Notes: generated by a model from the sequence alone, not told the origin. A DNA stretch of 64,000 nucleotides from Streptomyces coacervatus (GCF_029223485.1 NZ_JARHTP010000018.1:124001-188000); one strand, 5' to 3'; shown: positions 31,605 to 40,814, numbered from the stretch's first letter. Translations and numbers: made by a program.

Positions 31605-32984
31605 ATGAACCGAGCACACATTTCACGCACTACCCGCACTACCCGCGCCGAGTTCGCGCAGCCGAGGACGATCGAACCGGCACTGCCCGCCGTCGGGTCG
31701 TTCGCCGATCTCGCCATGCCGGCGCCGCTCCTGGCCGCGCTCGGCCACGAAGGTGTGACCGTTCCGTTCCCGATCCAGGCGGCCACCCTGCCGAACTCCC
31801 TGGCCGGCCGTGACGTACTCGGTCGTGGCCGCACGGGTTCCGGCAAGACCCTCGCCTTCGGCCTCCCGGTGCTGGCCCGAACGGCGGGCCGACGCGCCGA
31901 ACCGCGGCAGCCACTTGCCCTCGTCCTGGTACCCACCCGCGAGCTCGCCCAGCAGGTCACCGATGCGCTCACCCCGTACGCCCGCGCGGTGCGACTGCGG
32001 CTGTCCACCGTGGTCGGCGGGATGTCGATCGGCAGGCAGGCGCATGCGCTGCGGGCCGGGGCCGAGGTCGTCGTCGCGACACCCGGGCGGCTCAAGGACC
32101 TCATCGACCGGGGCGACTGCCGGCTGGGCGACGTCGCCGTCACCGTCCTGGACGAGGCGGACCAGATGACCGACATGGGGTTCATGCCCCAGGTCACCGC
32201 ACTGCTCGACCATGTGCGACCCGGCGGCCAGCGGATGCTCTTCTCCGCCACCCTGGACCGCAACGTCGACCGGCTGGTCCGCCGCTACCTGACCGACCCG
32301 GTGGTCCACTCCGTCGACCCGTCGGCGGGTGCCGTCACCACGATGGAGCACCACGTCCTCCATGTGCAGGAGGCGGACAAGCACCGCACGACCACCGAAA
32401 TAGCCGCGCGGGACGACCGGGTGATCATGTTCCTGGACACCAAGCACGCAGTGGACCGGCTGACCGAGCACCTGCTCGCCAGCGGCGTTCGTGCCGCCGC
32501 CCTGCACGGCGGCAGGTCCCAGCCGCAGCGCACCCGGACCCTCGCGCAGTTCAAGGACGGGCAGGTGACGGTGCTGGTGGCGACCAACGTCGCGGCGCGC
32601 GGCATCCACGTCGACGACCTCGATCTGGTCGTCAACGTGGACCCGCCCGGCGACCACAAGGACTACCTGCACCGTGGCGGCCGTACGGCCCGCGCCGGCG
32701 CGTCCGGCAGCGTCGTCACCCTGGTGACCCCCCGCCAACGCCGCGGCATGGCCCGGCTGATGGCCTCGGCCGGCATCACCCCGACGATCACCCCGGTGCG
32801 TTCGGGCGAGGCCGCGCTGCGCCGCATCACGGGCGCCAAGGCCCCGTCCGGTGTCCCGGTCGTCATCACCGCGCCGGCCGCGGAGCCGTCCCGCCGAGCC
32901 ACGGCCGGTGGGTCGGCTTCGGCCCGGAGCCGCCGGGGACGCACCGCTCGGGGCCGGTCCGCGGGAAAACGCCACGCCGCGTGA
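31605..32984 (+). CDS. DEAD-box RNA helicase
   Basis: A 459-aa helicase with a complete motif set: Q-motif region VTVPFPIQAATLP, motif I GRTGSGKT, PTRELAQQV (Ia), TPGRLKDL (Ib), VLDEADQM (II), MLFSATL (III), then the second RecA domain with ALHGGRSQPQRTRTLAQF, VATNVAARGIHV and HRGGRTARAG (VI). The last ~60 residues form a basic Ser/Arg-rich tail that probably binds RNA. It unwinds RNA duplexes with ATP. It follows the cold-shock gene beyond a terminator, so it has its own promoter. Confidence 0.95.
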   Translation: MNRAHISRTTRTTRAEFAQPRTIEPALPAVGSFADLAMPAPLLAALGHEGVTVPFPIQAATLPNSLAGRDVLGRGRTGSGKTLAFGLPVLARTAGRRAEPRQPLALVLVPTRELAQQVTDALTPYARAVRLRLSTVVGGMSIGRQAHALRAGAEVVVATPGRLKDLIDRGDCRLGDVAVTVLDEADQMTDMGFMPQVTALLDHVRPGGQRMLFSATLDRNVDRLVRRYLTDPVVHSVDPSAGAVTTMEHHVLHVQEADKHRTTTEIAARDDRVIMFLDTKHAVDRLTEHLLASGVRAAALHGGRSQPQRTRTLAQFKDGQVTVLVATNVAARGIHVDDLDLVVNVDPPGDHKDYLHRGGRTARAGASGSVVTLVTPRQRRGMARLMASAGITPTITPVRSGEAALRRITGAKAPSGVPVVITAPAAEPSRRATAGGSASARSRRGRTARGRSAGKRHAA

Positions 32985-33061
32985 GGTGTCGGCGGTCCGC
33001 CGGCGGCCTGTCCCGGAGCCATCGCAACCAGAAACGTCCACCCGTACCGCAGGAGGCAGCC

Positions 33062-33367
33062 GTGACACCGGTTCAGACGCATCGAGGCCCGGCCGCACCC
33101 GGCCTCGCCACCAGGGCCGGCCACCTGGACACGACCGAGCTGCGGGTCCGTGACGACATGACCGTCGAGGTGGCCCTGTCCGTCATGGCGGGCGCCGGGG
33201 TGGAGCACCTGCTCCTGTGCGACGGGGACGACGAGCGCACCGGCTCGGTCACCCGGGACGAACTCGTCGTGCACCGCGACAGCTCCGCCTACACGGACCG
33301 CGTCCGCCTGCGGGACGTCCTCGGCGCACGGTGCCCGGTCGCCGGCCCTTCCTCCTTCTCCCGGTGA
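33062..33367 (+). CDS. Small CBS-domain-like protein
   Basis: A 101-aa protein starting at GTG 33062, with AGGAGGCAG upstream. VRDDMTVEVALSVMAGAGVEHLLLCDGDD followed by TGSVTRDELVVHRDS looks like one CBS repeat, and YTDRVRLRDVLG begins a second, incomplete one. CBS modules bind adenosine nucleotides. It follows the DEAD-box helicase by 77 bp and may be co-transcribed with it. Confidence 0.7.
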   Translation: MTPVQTHRGPAAPGLATRAGHLDTTELRVRDDMTVEVALSVMAGAGVEHLLLCDGDDERTGSVTRDELVVHRDSSAYTDRVRLRDVLGARCPVAGPSSFSR

Positions 33368-33399
33368 CTTCCCCTTGTGGCTTCCCCCTGTGAGGCATC

Positions 33400-33594
33400 A
33401 TGCGCTGTGTCATCGCCCGATACCCGTTCGAACTGACCAGGGACGGAGTGCTGGCCTCGATGGCGGGTGTCAGACCCGAGCTGGTGACAGGTGACTCCGT
33501 GACCATCGGCCGCCGCCGCTGTCCCGTGATGCAGGTCGGTGCGGTCATCACCCTGCAGGACCGCCGCGACTTCAACGGCGGCGAGGTGACGGAT
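33400..33594 (+). pseudogene. Conserved small Streptomyces protein with altered 3' end
   Basis: The first ~65 codons (MRCVIARYPFELTRDGVLAS, then SVTIGRRRCPVMQVGAVITL and QDRRDFNGGEV) read like a small conserved protein that I recall near cold-shock/DEAD-box genes in other streptomycetes. That protein is about 75 residues and ends soon after GEV. Here the frame instead runs on for 265 codons through the opposite-strand acetyltransferase. The natural 3' end seems replaced by unrelated sequence near 33594. It may be a truncated relic or a product with an abnormal tail. Confidence 0.45.
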
Positions 33595-33762
33595 GCAGAT
33601 CTCCCGCACCCGGGGCGCGACCTCGGCGTAGCGGTTGCTGGGCAGCTCATCCTCCGTGAATGTCCGTACGTCACCCGGGAAATGGCCGCAGAAGGTGACC
33701 CTTCCCGCGGACCGCCGACGGCACGAAATCCTGCCGCGGCGGGCGCAGAATGTCCGCCTCCC

Positions 33763-34470
33763 TCAGCGGAGCACCAGCAGCCGGCGGGAAGCGAAACGCG
33801 AAGTTCCGCGGGCCTCGGCGGGCAGGCAGCGCCAGCCCCAGGCCAGCAGTGCCCGGTACGCCTCCACGTCACCGCGTTCGACCAGGGTGACACCGAGCGC
33901 GCCGGCGTGGTCGCCGAGCAGCCGCTTCTGCAGGCGCCGGGCGAGATTCCACTCGCGGCTCTGATCCTGGGTGCGCACCCGGCGCTCGACGAGGATGTCG
34001 GCGATCACGAAGAGCCTGCCGAGGGCGGCGACGCGGAACAGGTTCTCCGGAAGATACCCGTCGAGGTCCTGCCACCAGGGCCCGGCGCCGCGCACAGGGA
34101 AGCCGTAGGCACAGGCGGTGAGGGCCGTGGCGCCCGAGGGGCCGACGGCCTCCGCCACGAGCAGCTCGAACCCCGGCCGCCGCACATGGTCCGCGAGCCG
34201 TCGCCGGAAGGCGGCGCACCGGTCCTGGTCCGACGGGTCCCAGATCCCCGGCTCGCCCGGCTCGCACGACGAGGTGTGCGCGTACAACTCGCCGAGCTCC
34301 CACATCCGGTCGTCGACCTGGCGCCGGGTCAGCGGCCGGACGAACTCACCCTCCTTGGGCGACGCCCCCTGCCGGCGCCGCTGCGGCCGTGACTCCTCGG
34401 GAAGGGTCCGGTGTCGGCCGGGTGACCCGGGACGGGTGGTCGCAGGGCTGCCCGGCAGGTGCACGGTCAC
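33763..34470 (-). CDS. GNAT-fold N-acetyltransferase-like protein
   Basis: A 235-aa protein. After a low-complexity N-terminal part (about residues 1-45) it reads VRPLTRRQVDDRMWELGELY, FELLVAEAVGPSGATALTACAYGF, LFVIADILVERRVRTQDQSREWNLARRLQKRLLG and GVTLVERGDVEAYRALLAWGWRCL. This order of strand, V-shaped beta bulge and helix resembles GNAT acyltransferases, with VERRVRTQ..ARRLQKRLL in the acetyl-CoA pyrophosphate-binding position. GTG 34470 with GAGG upstream is the best start. The substrate is unknown. Confidence 0.68.
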   Translation of the reverse strand: MTVHLPGSPATTRPGSPGRHRTLPEESRPQRRRQGASPKEGEFVRPLTRRQVDDRMWELGELYAHTSSCEPGEPGIWDPSDQDRCAAFRRRLADHVRRPGFELLVAEAVGPSGATALTACAYGFPVRGAGPWWQDLDGYLPENLFRVAALGRLFVIADILVERRVRTQDQSREWNLARRLQKRLLGDHAGALGVTLVERGDVEAYRALLAWGWRCLPAEARGTSRFASRRLLVLR

Positions 34471-35029
34471 GGGACGAACCTCGCTCCGGAACCGGACAAA
34501 GTCCGGCTCGGCATCGTCGTTCGCCGAGAACGGCACAGGCGCCTGGGCCGGCACACGAGGAGCCCTCGGTGCCTTCGAGCCTACGCCCACCGCCGCGGCG
34601 GACAGGGGACTCACCCCGATGCGGTCGGGAAACCACCAGGTATGCGCTTCGTCGGAGAACTGTGCAACGGTGCAGCGCACCTCGCAGGTCACCTGCCATA
34701 TTGCCCCGCAAGCGCCGCCGCACGGTACTGATCGCGCGCCTCGGCGAGCTGACGACCACGGGCTTGAGCCCATCGGGCGGGATGCCCCGACACAGGTGCC
34801 ACGCAGGCCGGTTCGGTGTGTCACGGCCGTTCCTGACATTCCCTCATCTCATCCGGCCCGCTATTGCACAGCTGTGACGGTGAGCGCACAGCTCCGTCAC
34901 GCCCCGTGGGAAGACTCCTCTCATCGCGAGGGGCAGCAGGCCGAGCGGACCCGTTCGGGTCCCGGGGACGGCGGGCGGCTCCCGCGAGACTCTCGTCGCA
35001 GCGTCATTCACATCCCTGGGGGAACCTCG
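34471..35029. other. 559-base divergent intergenic region
   Basis: No supported gene. An inverted repeat GTGACGG (34874-34880) / CCGTCAC (34894-34900) lies about 130 bp before the exported-protein gene and could be a regulatory site. Long plus-strand frames through this stretch are extensions of the downstream gene without a plausible domain. Confidence 0.4.
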
Positions 35030-36007
35030 ATGTCCGCTCGTAACCGTCGGAGCACCGCAGCCGTCGTCACCGCGGGTGCCACCGCACTGCTCACCCTGTG
35101 CGGCGCGGCCGCCACGGCGATGGCCGCGCCGTCCTCCGGCGGCGACGCCAAGGGCAGCGCCGCGATGGTCGCCGCAGCCGCGTCCGCCCACACGCTCACC
35201 GTGCCCAGGGGACTCACCATCAGCGACGGCACCCGGCACGTCGTCGTCAACGGCAGGTCGATCGACTTCGGCACCATCGTCCGCGACCTGGCCTGGAACC
35301 CCGGCGGCACCAAGGCCGCCTTCATCGACGGCTACGGCAACCTGGACGTCTCCAACCCCGACGGCAGTCACCGGGTGACCGTCGCCGCCAACCCGGGCGG
35401 GCAGACCTGGTCCCACCCCACCTGGCAGGTCACCGCGGCCGACAGGGCGAACGGCATCCCGGCGAAGAACAACCTCATCTTCACCGCCAAGATCCACGGC
35501 AGCACCGTTCTGGAAGGCGTCAAGGCCACCAGCGTCCACGGCAAGCCGGCCCGGATCAGCCTGAACGGTGAGCCGGACAGCGGCAACCTCCCGCAGACCG
35601 GCAACGCCTGGCCCAACGTCGGCGGGACGTACGGCACCTCCGTCTACGAGAACACCCGCACCGGCGAGGTCTACATCCGTGACGACTACCTGCGTCAGCA
35701 GGGCGGTGCGCTGACCAAGGGTTCCGAGCCCGCGCTCTCGCCCGATGTGGAGGAGGTCGTCTTCGTGCGTTCCGTCCACGGGCACGACCATCTCTTCGTG
35801 GACGAGTTCGGCAACGGCAGCAACGTCGTCAAGGACATCACCCCCGGCACCACCACCGACTACACCGAGCCCACCTGGTCGCCCGACGGCAAGACCATCG
35901 CCTTCCGCGCTCCCACCGGGACGTACACCATGACCAAGACCGCCCACGGCTTCGGCAGGCCGGTCAAGGTCACCCAGCACACCGGCCTGCCGGCCTACCG
36001 CGGCTGA
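35030..36007 (+). CDS. Exported TolB/PD40-like beta-propeller protein
   Basis: A 325-aa secreted protein. Residues 1-32 form a signal peptide (basic start, hydrophobic GATALLTLCGAAATAMA). The mature part has repeated PD40-like segments: VRDLAWNPGGTKAAFIDGYG, GSEPALSPDVEEVVFVRSVHG and YTEPTWSPDGKTIAFRAPTG. Such repeats build an incomplete beta-propeller used for protein or ligand binding, as in TolB. GGGGGAA precedes the ATG. The gene is convergent with the next gene, and the 3' ends overlap by 13 bp. Confidence 0.82.
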   Translation: MSARNRRSTAAVVTAGATALLTLCGAAATAMAAPSSGGDAKGSAAMVAAAASAHTLTVPRGLTISDGTRHVVVNGRSIDFGTIVRDLAWNPGGTKAAFIDGYGNLDVSNPDGSHRVTVAANPGGQTWSHPTWQVTAADRANGIPAKNNLIFTAKIHGSTVLEGVKATSVHGKPARISLNGEPDSGNLPQTGNAWPNVGGTYGTSVYENTRTGEVYIRDDYLRQQGGALTKGSEPALSPDVEEVVFVRSVHGHDHLFVDEFGNGSNVVKDITPGTTTDYTEPTWSPDGKTIAFRAPTGTYTMTKTAHGFGRPVKVTQHTGLPAYRG

Positions 36008-36603
36008 CCGCCGCCCAACCGGCCGGCCGAGCGGGCGAGTTCGGCCCGTAGCTCCTCCAGGTGCTGGTCGGCCGTGTCATGCGGCAGGTACTCGACCACA
36101 TCGAGAAAGCGGAACAGGACCTGGGCCGAGGTGACGGCGAACTCGTAGTCGCCGAACCCCACCACGGCACCCAGCTCCCCACGAACGGCGCCCCGGACGA
36201 CATGCGCGGTCATGTCGTCCGGGCTTTCGGCTGTCAGCCCCCGCCGCGCGTTGGGGCGAGCCAGATACGGGCAGACCATCGAGGCGTAGAGCATGCACGC
36301 GCGGTGCCCCGGAGCCTCCAGTGTCGCCGCCATGTTGCGGTACGGCCGCCCGGCGGCAAGCGCCGCACGGATCGCGGAACTCTCCGCGGCGCCGACCACC
36401 CGCCACACCGGACCCTTCGGCATCAGGGTGTTGCAGACGGAACACAGCCGCTGCCGCGCGCACTCGGCGCTGCGCCCGTAGTCGGTGAGCGCGAACTGGG
36501 GCTCGTCGCCCTCCCACGGGGTGATGGCGGGTACGGGATAGCCACGGCTGTCACGAGGTCTGGCCTCGACGGTCGCCGGCATGGGTACGGAATCGAATCG
36601 CAC
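35995..36603 (-). CDS. Conserved hypothetical cysteine-containing protein
   Basis: A 202-aa cytoplasmic protein with two cysteine groups: RQRLCSVCNTLMPKGPVWRV and HRACMLYASMVCPYLARPNAR. These could bind a metal or an iron-sulfur cluster. The remaining sequence (DYEFAVTSAQVLFRFLDVVEYL) is helical. GTG 36603 or ATG 36582 may be the start; neither has a good RBS. No family is recognised. It overlaps the convergent exported-protein gene by 13 bp. Confidence 0.65.
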   Translation of the reverse strand: MRFDSVPMPATVEARPRDSRGYPVPAITPWEGDEPQFALTDYGRSAECARQRLCSVCNTLMPKGPVWRVVGAAESSAIRAALAAGRPYRNMAATLEAPGHRACMLYASMVCPYLARPNARRGLTAESPDDMTAHVVRGAVRGELGAVVGFGDYEFAVTSAQVLFRFLDVVEYLPHDTADQHLEELRAELARSAGRLGGGQPR

Positions 36604-36660
36604 ACCTCATGTTCAACCACATGCCCGACCCACCGCGACGGTTGTCAGGCATGCACCGGA

Positions 36661-36677
36661 TCTGACGACGCGTCAGA
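36661..36677. promoter_or_regulatory. Candidate operator TCTGACG-ACG-CGTCAGA
   Basis: A 7-bp perfect inverted repeat with 3-base spacer, between the cysteine-rich protein gene and the type III PKS gene. It could serve either direction. Confidence 0.5.
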
Positions 36678-36900
36678 CAGGCGGGGCACCATACCAGGCC
36701 CACTCGTGCGGCAGTGAGCGCCGTGTCCTGCATTACAAAAACCGCCCAAGTTGCCCAGATCACAGCGCAAATGTCCATTTGGCGTCCATGCTCTACGCGG
36801 AAACAGGAGCCCGAAGTGGAGCGCATTGCCGCCGACTTGGATGCGCCGTGCCGAAGTGACCCATGACACAGCGTTCGTGACGTTCTGCCTCTCTCCCGGT

Positions 36901-36940
36901 AGAAGCCCGTAGAAACCAGCAGAAACCCACAGAAAGGTGC
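36901..36940 (+). repeat. Four 10-bp phased AGAA repeats before the type III PKS
   Basis: AGAAGCCCGT, AGAAACCAGC, AGAAACCCAC and AGAAAGGTGC follow each other with exact 10-base period. The last unit supplies the AGAAAGG ribosome-binding site of the PKS gene. Helical phasing suggests a protein-binding or bent-DNA element, or a translational element. Confidence 0.65.
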
Positions 36941-36945
36941 CAATC

Positions 36946-38130
36946 ATGGCCGCATACCTGTGCCCGCCTGCCGTGATACACGGTGAGCACACCGTGCAGA
37001 CCAGCCAGATCGTGGAAGAGGTGCGCGGTCGGCACCCGGACGCGGCGTGGGCGCCGCGGATCGACGGCATCGCGGCCAGTACGGGCATCGAAGCCCGCGG
37101 CTGGATGCTGCCGCTGGAGGCCGCCGTCGCGCCCGGCAGCGGGAGCGGCCTGCCGGCTGCCGGCATCGGGCCGGCCCGGGAGGCGCTGGCCGGCGACGGG
37201 TTCACCGCACAGGACGTGGATCGCGTGATCGCCGCCCTTGAGGCGATACCCGCGCCGCAGACCGTACAGGAGCGCACCGCGCCGGCCTGGGCGGCCGTGC
37301 AGTCCTGCGGGGAGCGCGCCGCGCGCGGGGCACTGCAGATCGCCGGGCTGGACGCGGCGGACGTCGACTGCTTGATCACCAGTCACTCCACGACCCCCGC
37401 GCTGCCGGGCCTGGACGTCTCCCTGGCCAACAAGCTCCCGCTCCGCGGTGACGTGATGCTGCTGCCGGCCACGCAGTGGGCCTGCATCGCCGGGACCCGC
37501 TCCCTGGCGCTGGCGGCGGATCTCGTGGCCGCGGACCCCGACCGGGTGGTCCTGGTCGTGATCGCGGAGGCACTGAGCACGACGTACCAGCCCGCGGACG
37601 ACACTCTGGAGTCCTTGATCGTCCGGCTGTTGTTCGCGGACACCGCCGTCGCCGCCGTGGTCACGGGCCGCCCCAGGCCCGAGTCGGTGCTGCGGCTGGA
37701 CGCCGCCTGGAACCACACTCTGCCCGGCACCCAGGACCTGCACCGCCTGGAGACCCGGGAGGACGGCACCCACTTCGTGATGGACCGGCGCGGGCCGCGC
37801 GCCGTGCAGGAGACGGTCACCGCGATGTGGGAGTGGCTGCGCCTGCGCTACCAGGACGACCCCGACTCCTGGCACCCCGACGTCCTGCTCGCGCACCCCG
37901 GCGGGACGCGCGTGCTGGAGTACATGGAGCAGACGATGCCCGACGGATGGCCGTCGGGGCTGCTGGAGTACAGCCGGGACAGCTACACCAGCGGCAACCG
38001 AGGGGGCGCCGCCGTGTTCGACATCATGCGCAGGGCCTACGACGCCGGGCAGGAACCGGGCAGTCGTGCCGTCCTGTACGCGGCGGCCCCGGGCCTCACG
38101 GCCACCGCCCTGGAAGGCGAGTGGCTCTAG
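36946..38130 (+). CDS. Type III polyketide synthase (chalcone synthase-like)
   Basis: A 394-aa thiolase-fold homodimeric PKS. The catalytic triad is visible as Cys180 (PATQWACIAGTRSLALA), His317 (LLAHPGGTRVLEY) and Asn351 (YTSGNRGGAAVFD). Length matches the RppA/Gcs/chalcone synthase group. It would condense malonyl-CoA units onto a starter and cyclise to a pyrone, resorcinol or naphthalene; the sequence alone does not tell which. The ATG at 36946 is preferred over GTG 36937 because of AGAAAGG spacing. It stands alone on its strand, next to a minus-strand methyltransferase and monooxygenase group that could tailor its product. Confidence 0.92.
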   Translation: MAAYLCPPAVIHGEHTVQTSQIVEEVRGRHPDAAWAPRIDGIAASTGIEARGWMLPLEAAVAPGSGSGLPAAGIGPAREALAGDGFTAQDVDRVIAALEAIPAPQTVQERTAPAWAAVQSCGERAARGALQIAGLDAADVDCLITSHSTTPALPGLDVSLANKLPLRGDVMLLPATQWACIAGTRSLALAADLVAADPDRVVLVVIAEALSTTYQPADDTLESLIVRLLFADTAVAAVVTGRPRPESVLRLDAAWNHTLPGTQDLHRLETREDGTHFVMDRRGPRAVQETVTAMWEWLRLRYQDDPDSWHPDVLLAHPGGTRVLEYMEQTMPDGWPSGLLEYSRDSYTSGNRGGAAVFDIMRRAYDAGQEPGSRAVLYAAAPGLTATALEGEWL

Positions 38131-38142
38131 GGCCTGTCCTCG

Positions 38143-40263
38143 TCACCTCTCGACCGACGCCCAGACCACCTTGCCGGTGTCCGTCCACCGCACCCCCCAC
38201 CGGGTGGTGAGGCGATGCACGACGTGCAGGCCACGGCCGCCGTCGTCGAGGAGCCCGCCCCGGCCCAGCCGCGGCCTGCCGTTGCCGGTGTCGCCCACCT
38301 CGCACAGCAGCCCGTGACCGGTCCTGATCAGCCGTACCGTGATGGGTCCTTCGGCGAAGCGGACCGCGTTGGCGACCAGTTCGTCGACCACCAGCAGCAC
38401 TCTGTCCTGGGTGTGGTCTCTGATACGCCATTGCCTCAGCAGCGCGGAGACCAGCGTGCGGGCCCGGGCGGCCGCGTCGCCGCGGGCGGGCAGCCGCCAG
38501 GTCGCGGTGTCCCCCTTGCGGTAGCCGATCATGCGCGCGAGCAGCAGGGTCACGTCGTCGCGCCGGCGCACCGGGGCCAGCGCCGAGACCACGCGCCGCG
38601 CGGCCTGCGGCAGGGCGTCCCAGGGGTGCACCGTGGACACGGCATCCGTCAGCCTGTCGATGCCCTCGTCGATCGACAGGGCGCGATCCTCCACCAGGCC
38701 GTCGGTGTAGAGGGCGAGCAGCGAGCCCGGGGGTGCGGTGAACGCGTGCACCTCGAACGGCTCCCGCAGCGCGAACTCGGCCCCGAGCCCGGGGTGGGGT
38801 CGTACGGCGATCGGACCGGCGGGCCCGTCCGGGGGCACCAGGACCGGGGGGAGGTGGCCGGCGCTGGACAGCGTCACGCGGTGGCCGACCGGGTCGTAGA
38901 CGGCGATGCAGCAGGTCGACCCGAGGGCGCTGTAACCGGCCGCCAGCCCGGACTCCGCGTCGTCCAGCAGCGCCACGGTCTCGTCCAGGTGCTCCAGCAC
39001 CTCGTCGGGCGCCAGCCCCGCGGACAGCAGCGCGCGGGCCTCCATGCTCAGCTGTCCCATGGTCGCCGCGGCTCCCAGGCCGTGCCCGACGACGTCACCG
39101 ACCACCAGCGCGGTACGGCCGTCCGGCAGCGGAAAGCTGTTCACCCAGTCACCGCCGACGCCCGCGCTGTCCGGGGTGGCGGGCTGGTAGACGCTGGCGG
39201 TCTCGATGGTGTCGCCGCCGGACCGGGGCAGCAGGCGGCGCTGCAACGCCAGGACCTGTGTGTGCTCGCGCTGGTGCTGACGGGCCAGGTCGACGTGGTG
39301 AGAGGTTCTGGCCACCAGTTCCTGCAGGTCGAACAGCTCGCTGTCGTGGAAGGGGCGGTCCGCCCGCCGCCAGACCTCCGCCACACCGAGGACGACGGGC
39401 GGCGCGCCGTCCAGGACCAGCGGGATGCACGCCACGCCCGCCGCCTGGTCACCAGGCACCAGGGCACGCACCAGCCGCGGACTGCCGAGGACCCGCTCGA
39501 TCGCTGCCCGGTCGGGTATGACGATGGCCTGCGCGGCATCGTCACGCCGTATCGCCTGTGCCAGCAGGCGACTCGCATCGCCGGGAAGATCGTCACCCGG
39601 AGTCACATAGCCGTCGGGCCACGCCCGGTCCGGCACCAGGGCCGCCCGCCGCAGATGGATGCGCCCCTGCGGCTGCTCGGTGAGCATCTCGCCCGTCCAC
39701 ACGGCGAAGTCGAGGTCGACGGCGGTCACGTCTCCCCAGGCCAGCAGGGACTCCGCCAGCGACTGCGCGGTCTCGCCGATGTCCAGCGAGGTGCCGATCG
39801 CGGTCTCGGCGGCGTACAGGTGCAGCCTTCTGGCCATGGCGATCAGCGAGACGGTCAGGCCCTCCTGAGGCGCCGCTGCGGCCAGCACGCTCATCGAGAC
39901 CACCAGCTCCGACCCGTCGCCGCGTCGCAGGCGCTGGACCCGGGCCACATGCGGCTCACCGGTCTCCAGTACCTGCCGCAATCGCCGCGTGACCGTCGGT
40001 ACGTCCCAGGGCGGCAGCAGATCGACGAAAGGGCTCCCGGTCACGGCCTCCACCCCCGCGAAGACGGGCGCGTCCAGATTGCTGCGGGTGATTCTCAGAT
40101 CCCGGTCCAGGTTGACCGCGCCGAGGATCTGATCCTGACGGCCGGGTGCCGGATCGGCCGGTACGGGTCGGCCGACAGCACCGCCGCGTGGGATGTACCG
40201 CCCCAAAGCGCCGCTGACCATGTCGAACGGCGACCCTGACGAGGGGGAGGGGGTGGAGTCCAT
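38143..40263 (-). CDS. Multidomain SpoIIE-type Ser/Thr phosphatase with PAS, GAF and HATPase domains
   Basis: A 706-aa regulator. An N-terminal PAS-like segment (about 40-140) is followed by a GAF-type sensor (about 150-320). The PP2C/SpoIIE phosphatase domain follows (about 330-560, with GGDWVNSFPL, VVGDVVGHGLGAAATMGQL and LYTDGLVEDR supplying metal-binding Asp residues). A C-terminal GHKL ATPase (about 585-705) carries VVDELVANAVRFAEG and GRGLHVVHRLTTRWG. Such proteins control anti-sigma/anti-anti-sigma switches. It is convergent with the type III PKS; the link is positional only. Confidence 0.92.
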   Translation of the reverse strand: MDSTPSPSSGSPFDMVSGALGRYIPRGGAVGRPVPADPAPGRQDQILGAVNLDRDLRITRSNLDAPVFAGVEAVTGSPFVDLLPPWDVPTVTRRLRQVLETGEPHVARVQRLRRGDGSELVVSMSVLAAAAPQEGLTVSLIAMARRLHLYAAETAIGTSLDIGETAQSLAESLLAWGDVTAVDLDFAVWTGEMLTEQPQGRIHLRRAALVPDRAWPDGYVTPGDDLPGDASRLLAQAIRRDDAAQAIVIPDRAAIERVLGSPRLVRALVPGDQAAGVACIPLVLDGAPPVVLGVAEVWRRADRPFHDSELFDLQELVARTSHHVDLARQHQREHTQVLALQRRLLPRSGGDTIETASVYQPATPDSAGVGGDWVNSFPLPDGRTALVVGDVVGHGLGAAATMGQLSMEARALLSAGLAPDEVLEHLDETVALLDDAESGLAAGYSALGSTCCIAVYDPVGHRVTLSSAGHLPPVLVPPDGPAGPIAVRPHPGLGAEFALREPFEVHAFTAPPGSLLALYTDGLVEDRALSIDEGIDRLTDAVSTVHPWDALPQAARRVVSALAPVRRRDDVTLLLARMIGYRKGDTATWRLPARGDAAARARTLVSALLRQWRIRDHTQDRVLLVVDELVANAVRFAEGPITVRLIRTGHGLLCEVGDTGNGRPRLGRGGLLDDGGRGLHVVHRLTTRWGVRWTDTGKVVWASVER

Positions 40264-40360
40264 GCGGCTCTCTCAGCTCGCTCGCCAACCCCGGCACAGC
40301 GCCGGGGCCGTACCAGAACCCGGGCGACAGGGCCCCGAGATTCCTGACCGCACACCTCAT

Positions 40361-40788
40361 TCAATAACAACCGGGGCTGCTTCGCCTACGGCGGCGGATC
40401 GCAGGGTGAGCGCGGGTCCGTCGTGGCGTCTCCGCTGCGGGGGGCGTCGCCTCCTGCTCGATCTTGTCGGCCCAGCCGCCGAAGTGGGTCGGCAGGTCGC
40501 CGATCTTCGCCAGCAGCGCATCGGGGTCGGTGGGCAGTGCCTGAAGCTCACAGAACGTGGTGACGTTCGGGTCGGGGCTCAGCTTCATGCCGGCGGGCGG
40601 CACGGCGCGTGTTGCGCAGCACGTTGGTGGCGATGCCGTACAACCAGGGGCGCAGCCCGTCGCCGTCGGGCACCTCGGCGTCTTCGTCCGGGGCCGCGGC
40701 TTCGGGTCTCAGCTTCTCCCGGAGCCGCCAGGCTTCCAGGAAGGTCAGGGACACCGCGTCCTCCGCAGTGCCCCGGTCCGCTCGGCAC
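40361..40788 (-). pseudogene. Remnants of an ECF sigma factor and its CU044_5270-type partner
   Basis: On the minus strand, AEDAVSLTFLEAWRLREKLRPE followed by LRPWLYGIATNVLRNTRRA is the region 2 core of an ECF sigma factor. Immediately after it, in the next frame, KLSPDPNVTTFCELQALPTDPDALLAKI matches the end of the extracytoplasmic CU044_5270-type protein normally encoded after such a sigma factor. The sigma region 4 and most of the partner are deleted. The scar abuts the flavin monooxygenase gene at the left edge of the biosynthetic operon. Confidence 0.6.
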
Positions 40789-40814
40789 TTGCCGTCTCTG
40801 TGGCGACGATCACA

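Larger units (their letters stand above)
36604..36945. other. 342-base promoter region of the type III PKS
   Basis: No gene is seen. TCTGACG-ACG-CGTCAGA (36661-36677) is a perfect inverted repeat with a 3-base spacer and a good operator candidate. The last 45 bases hold four 10-bp phased repeats. The DNA around 36735-36790 is relatively AT-rich for this genome and could carry the promoter. Confidence 0.5.

Noticed and set aside
33400..34392. Single 330-residue protein from the long plus-strand frame
   Set aside because: Only the first ~65 codons look like protein. The rest is antisense to the acetyltransferase gene.
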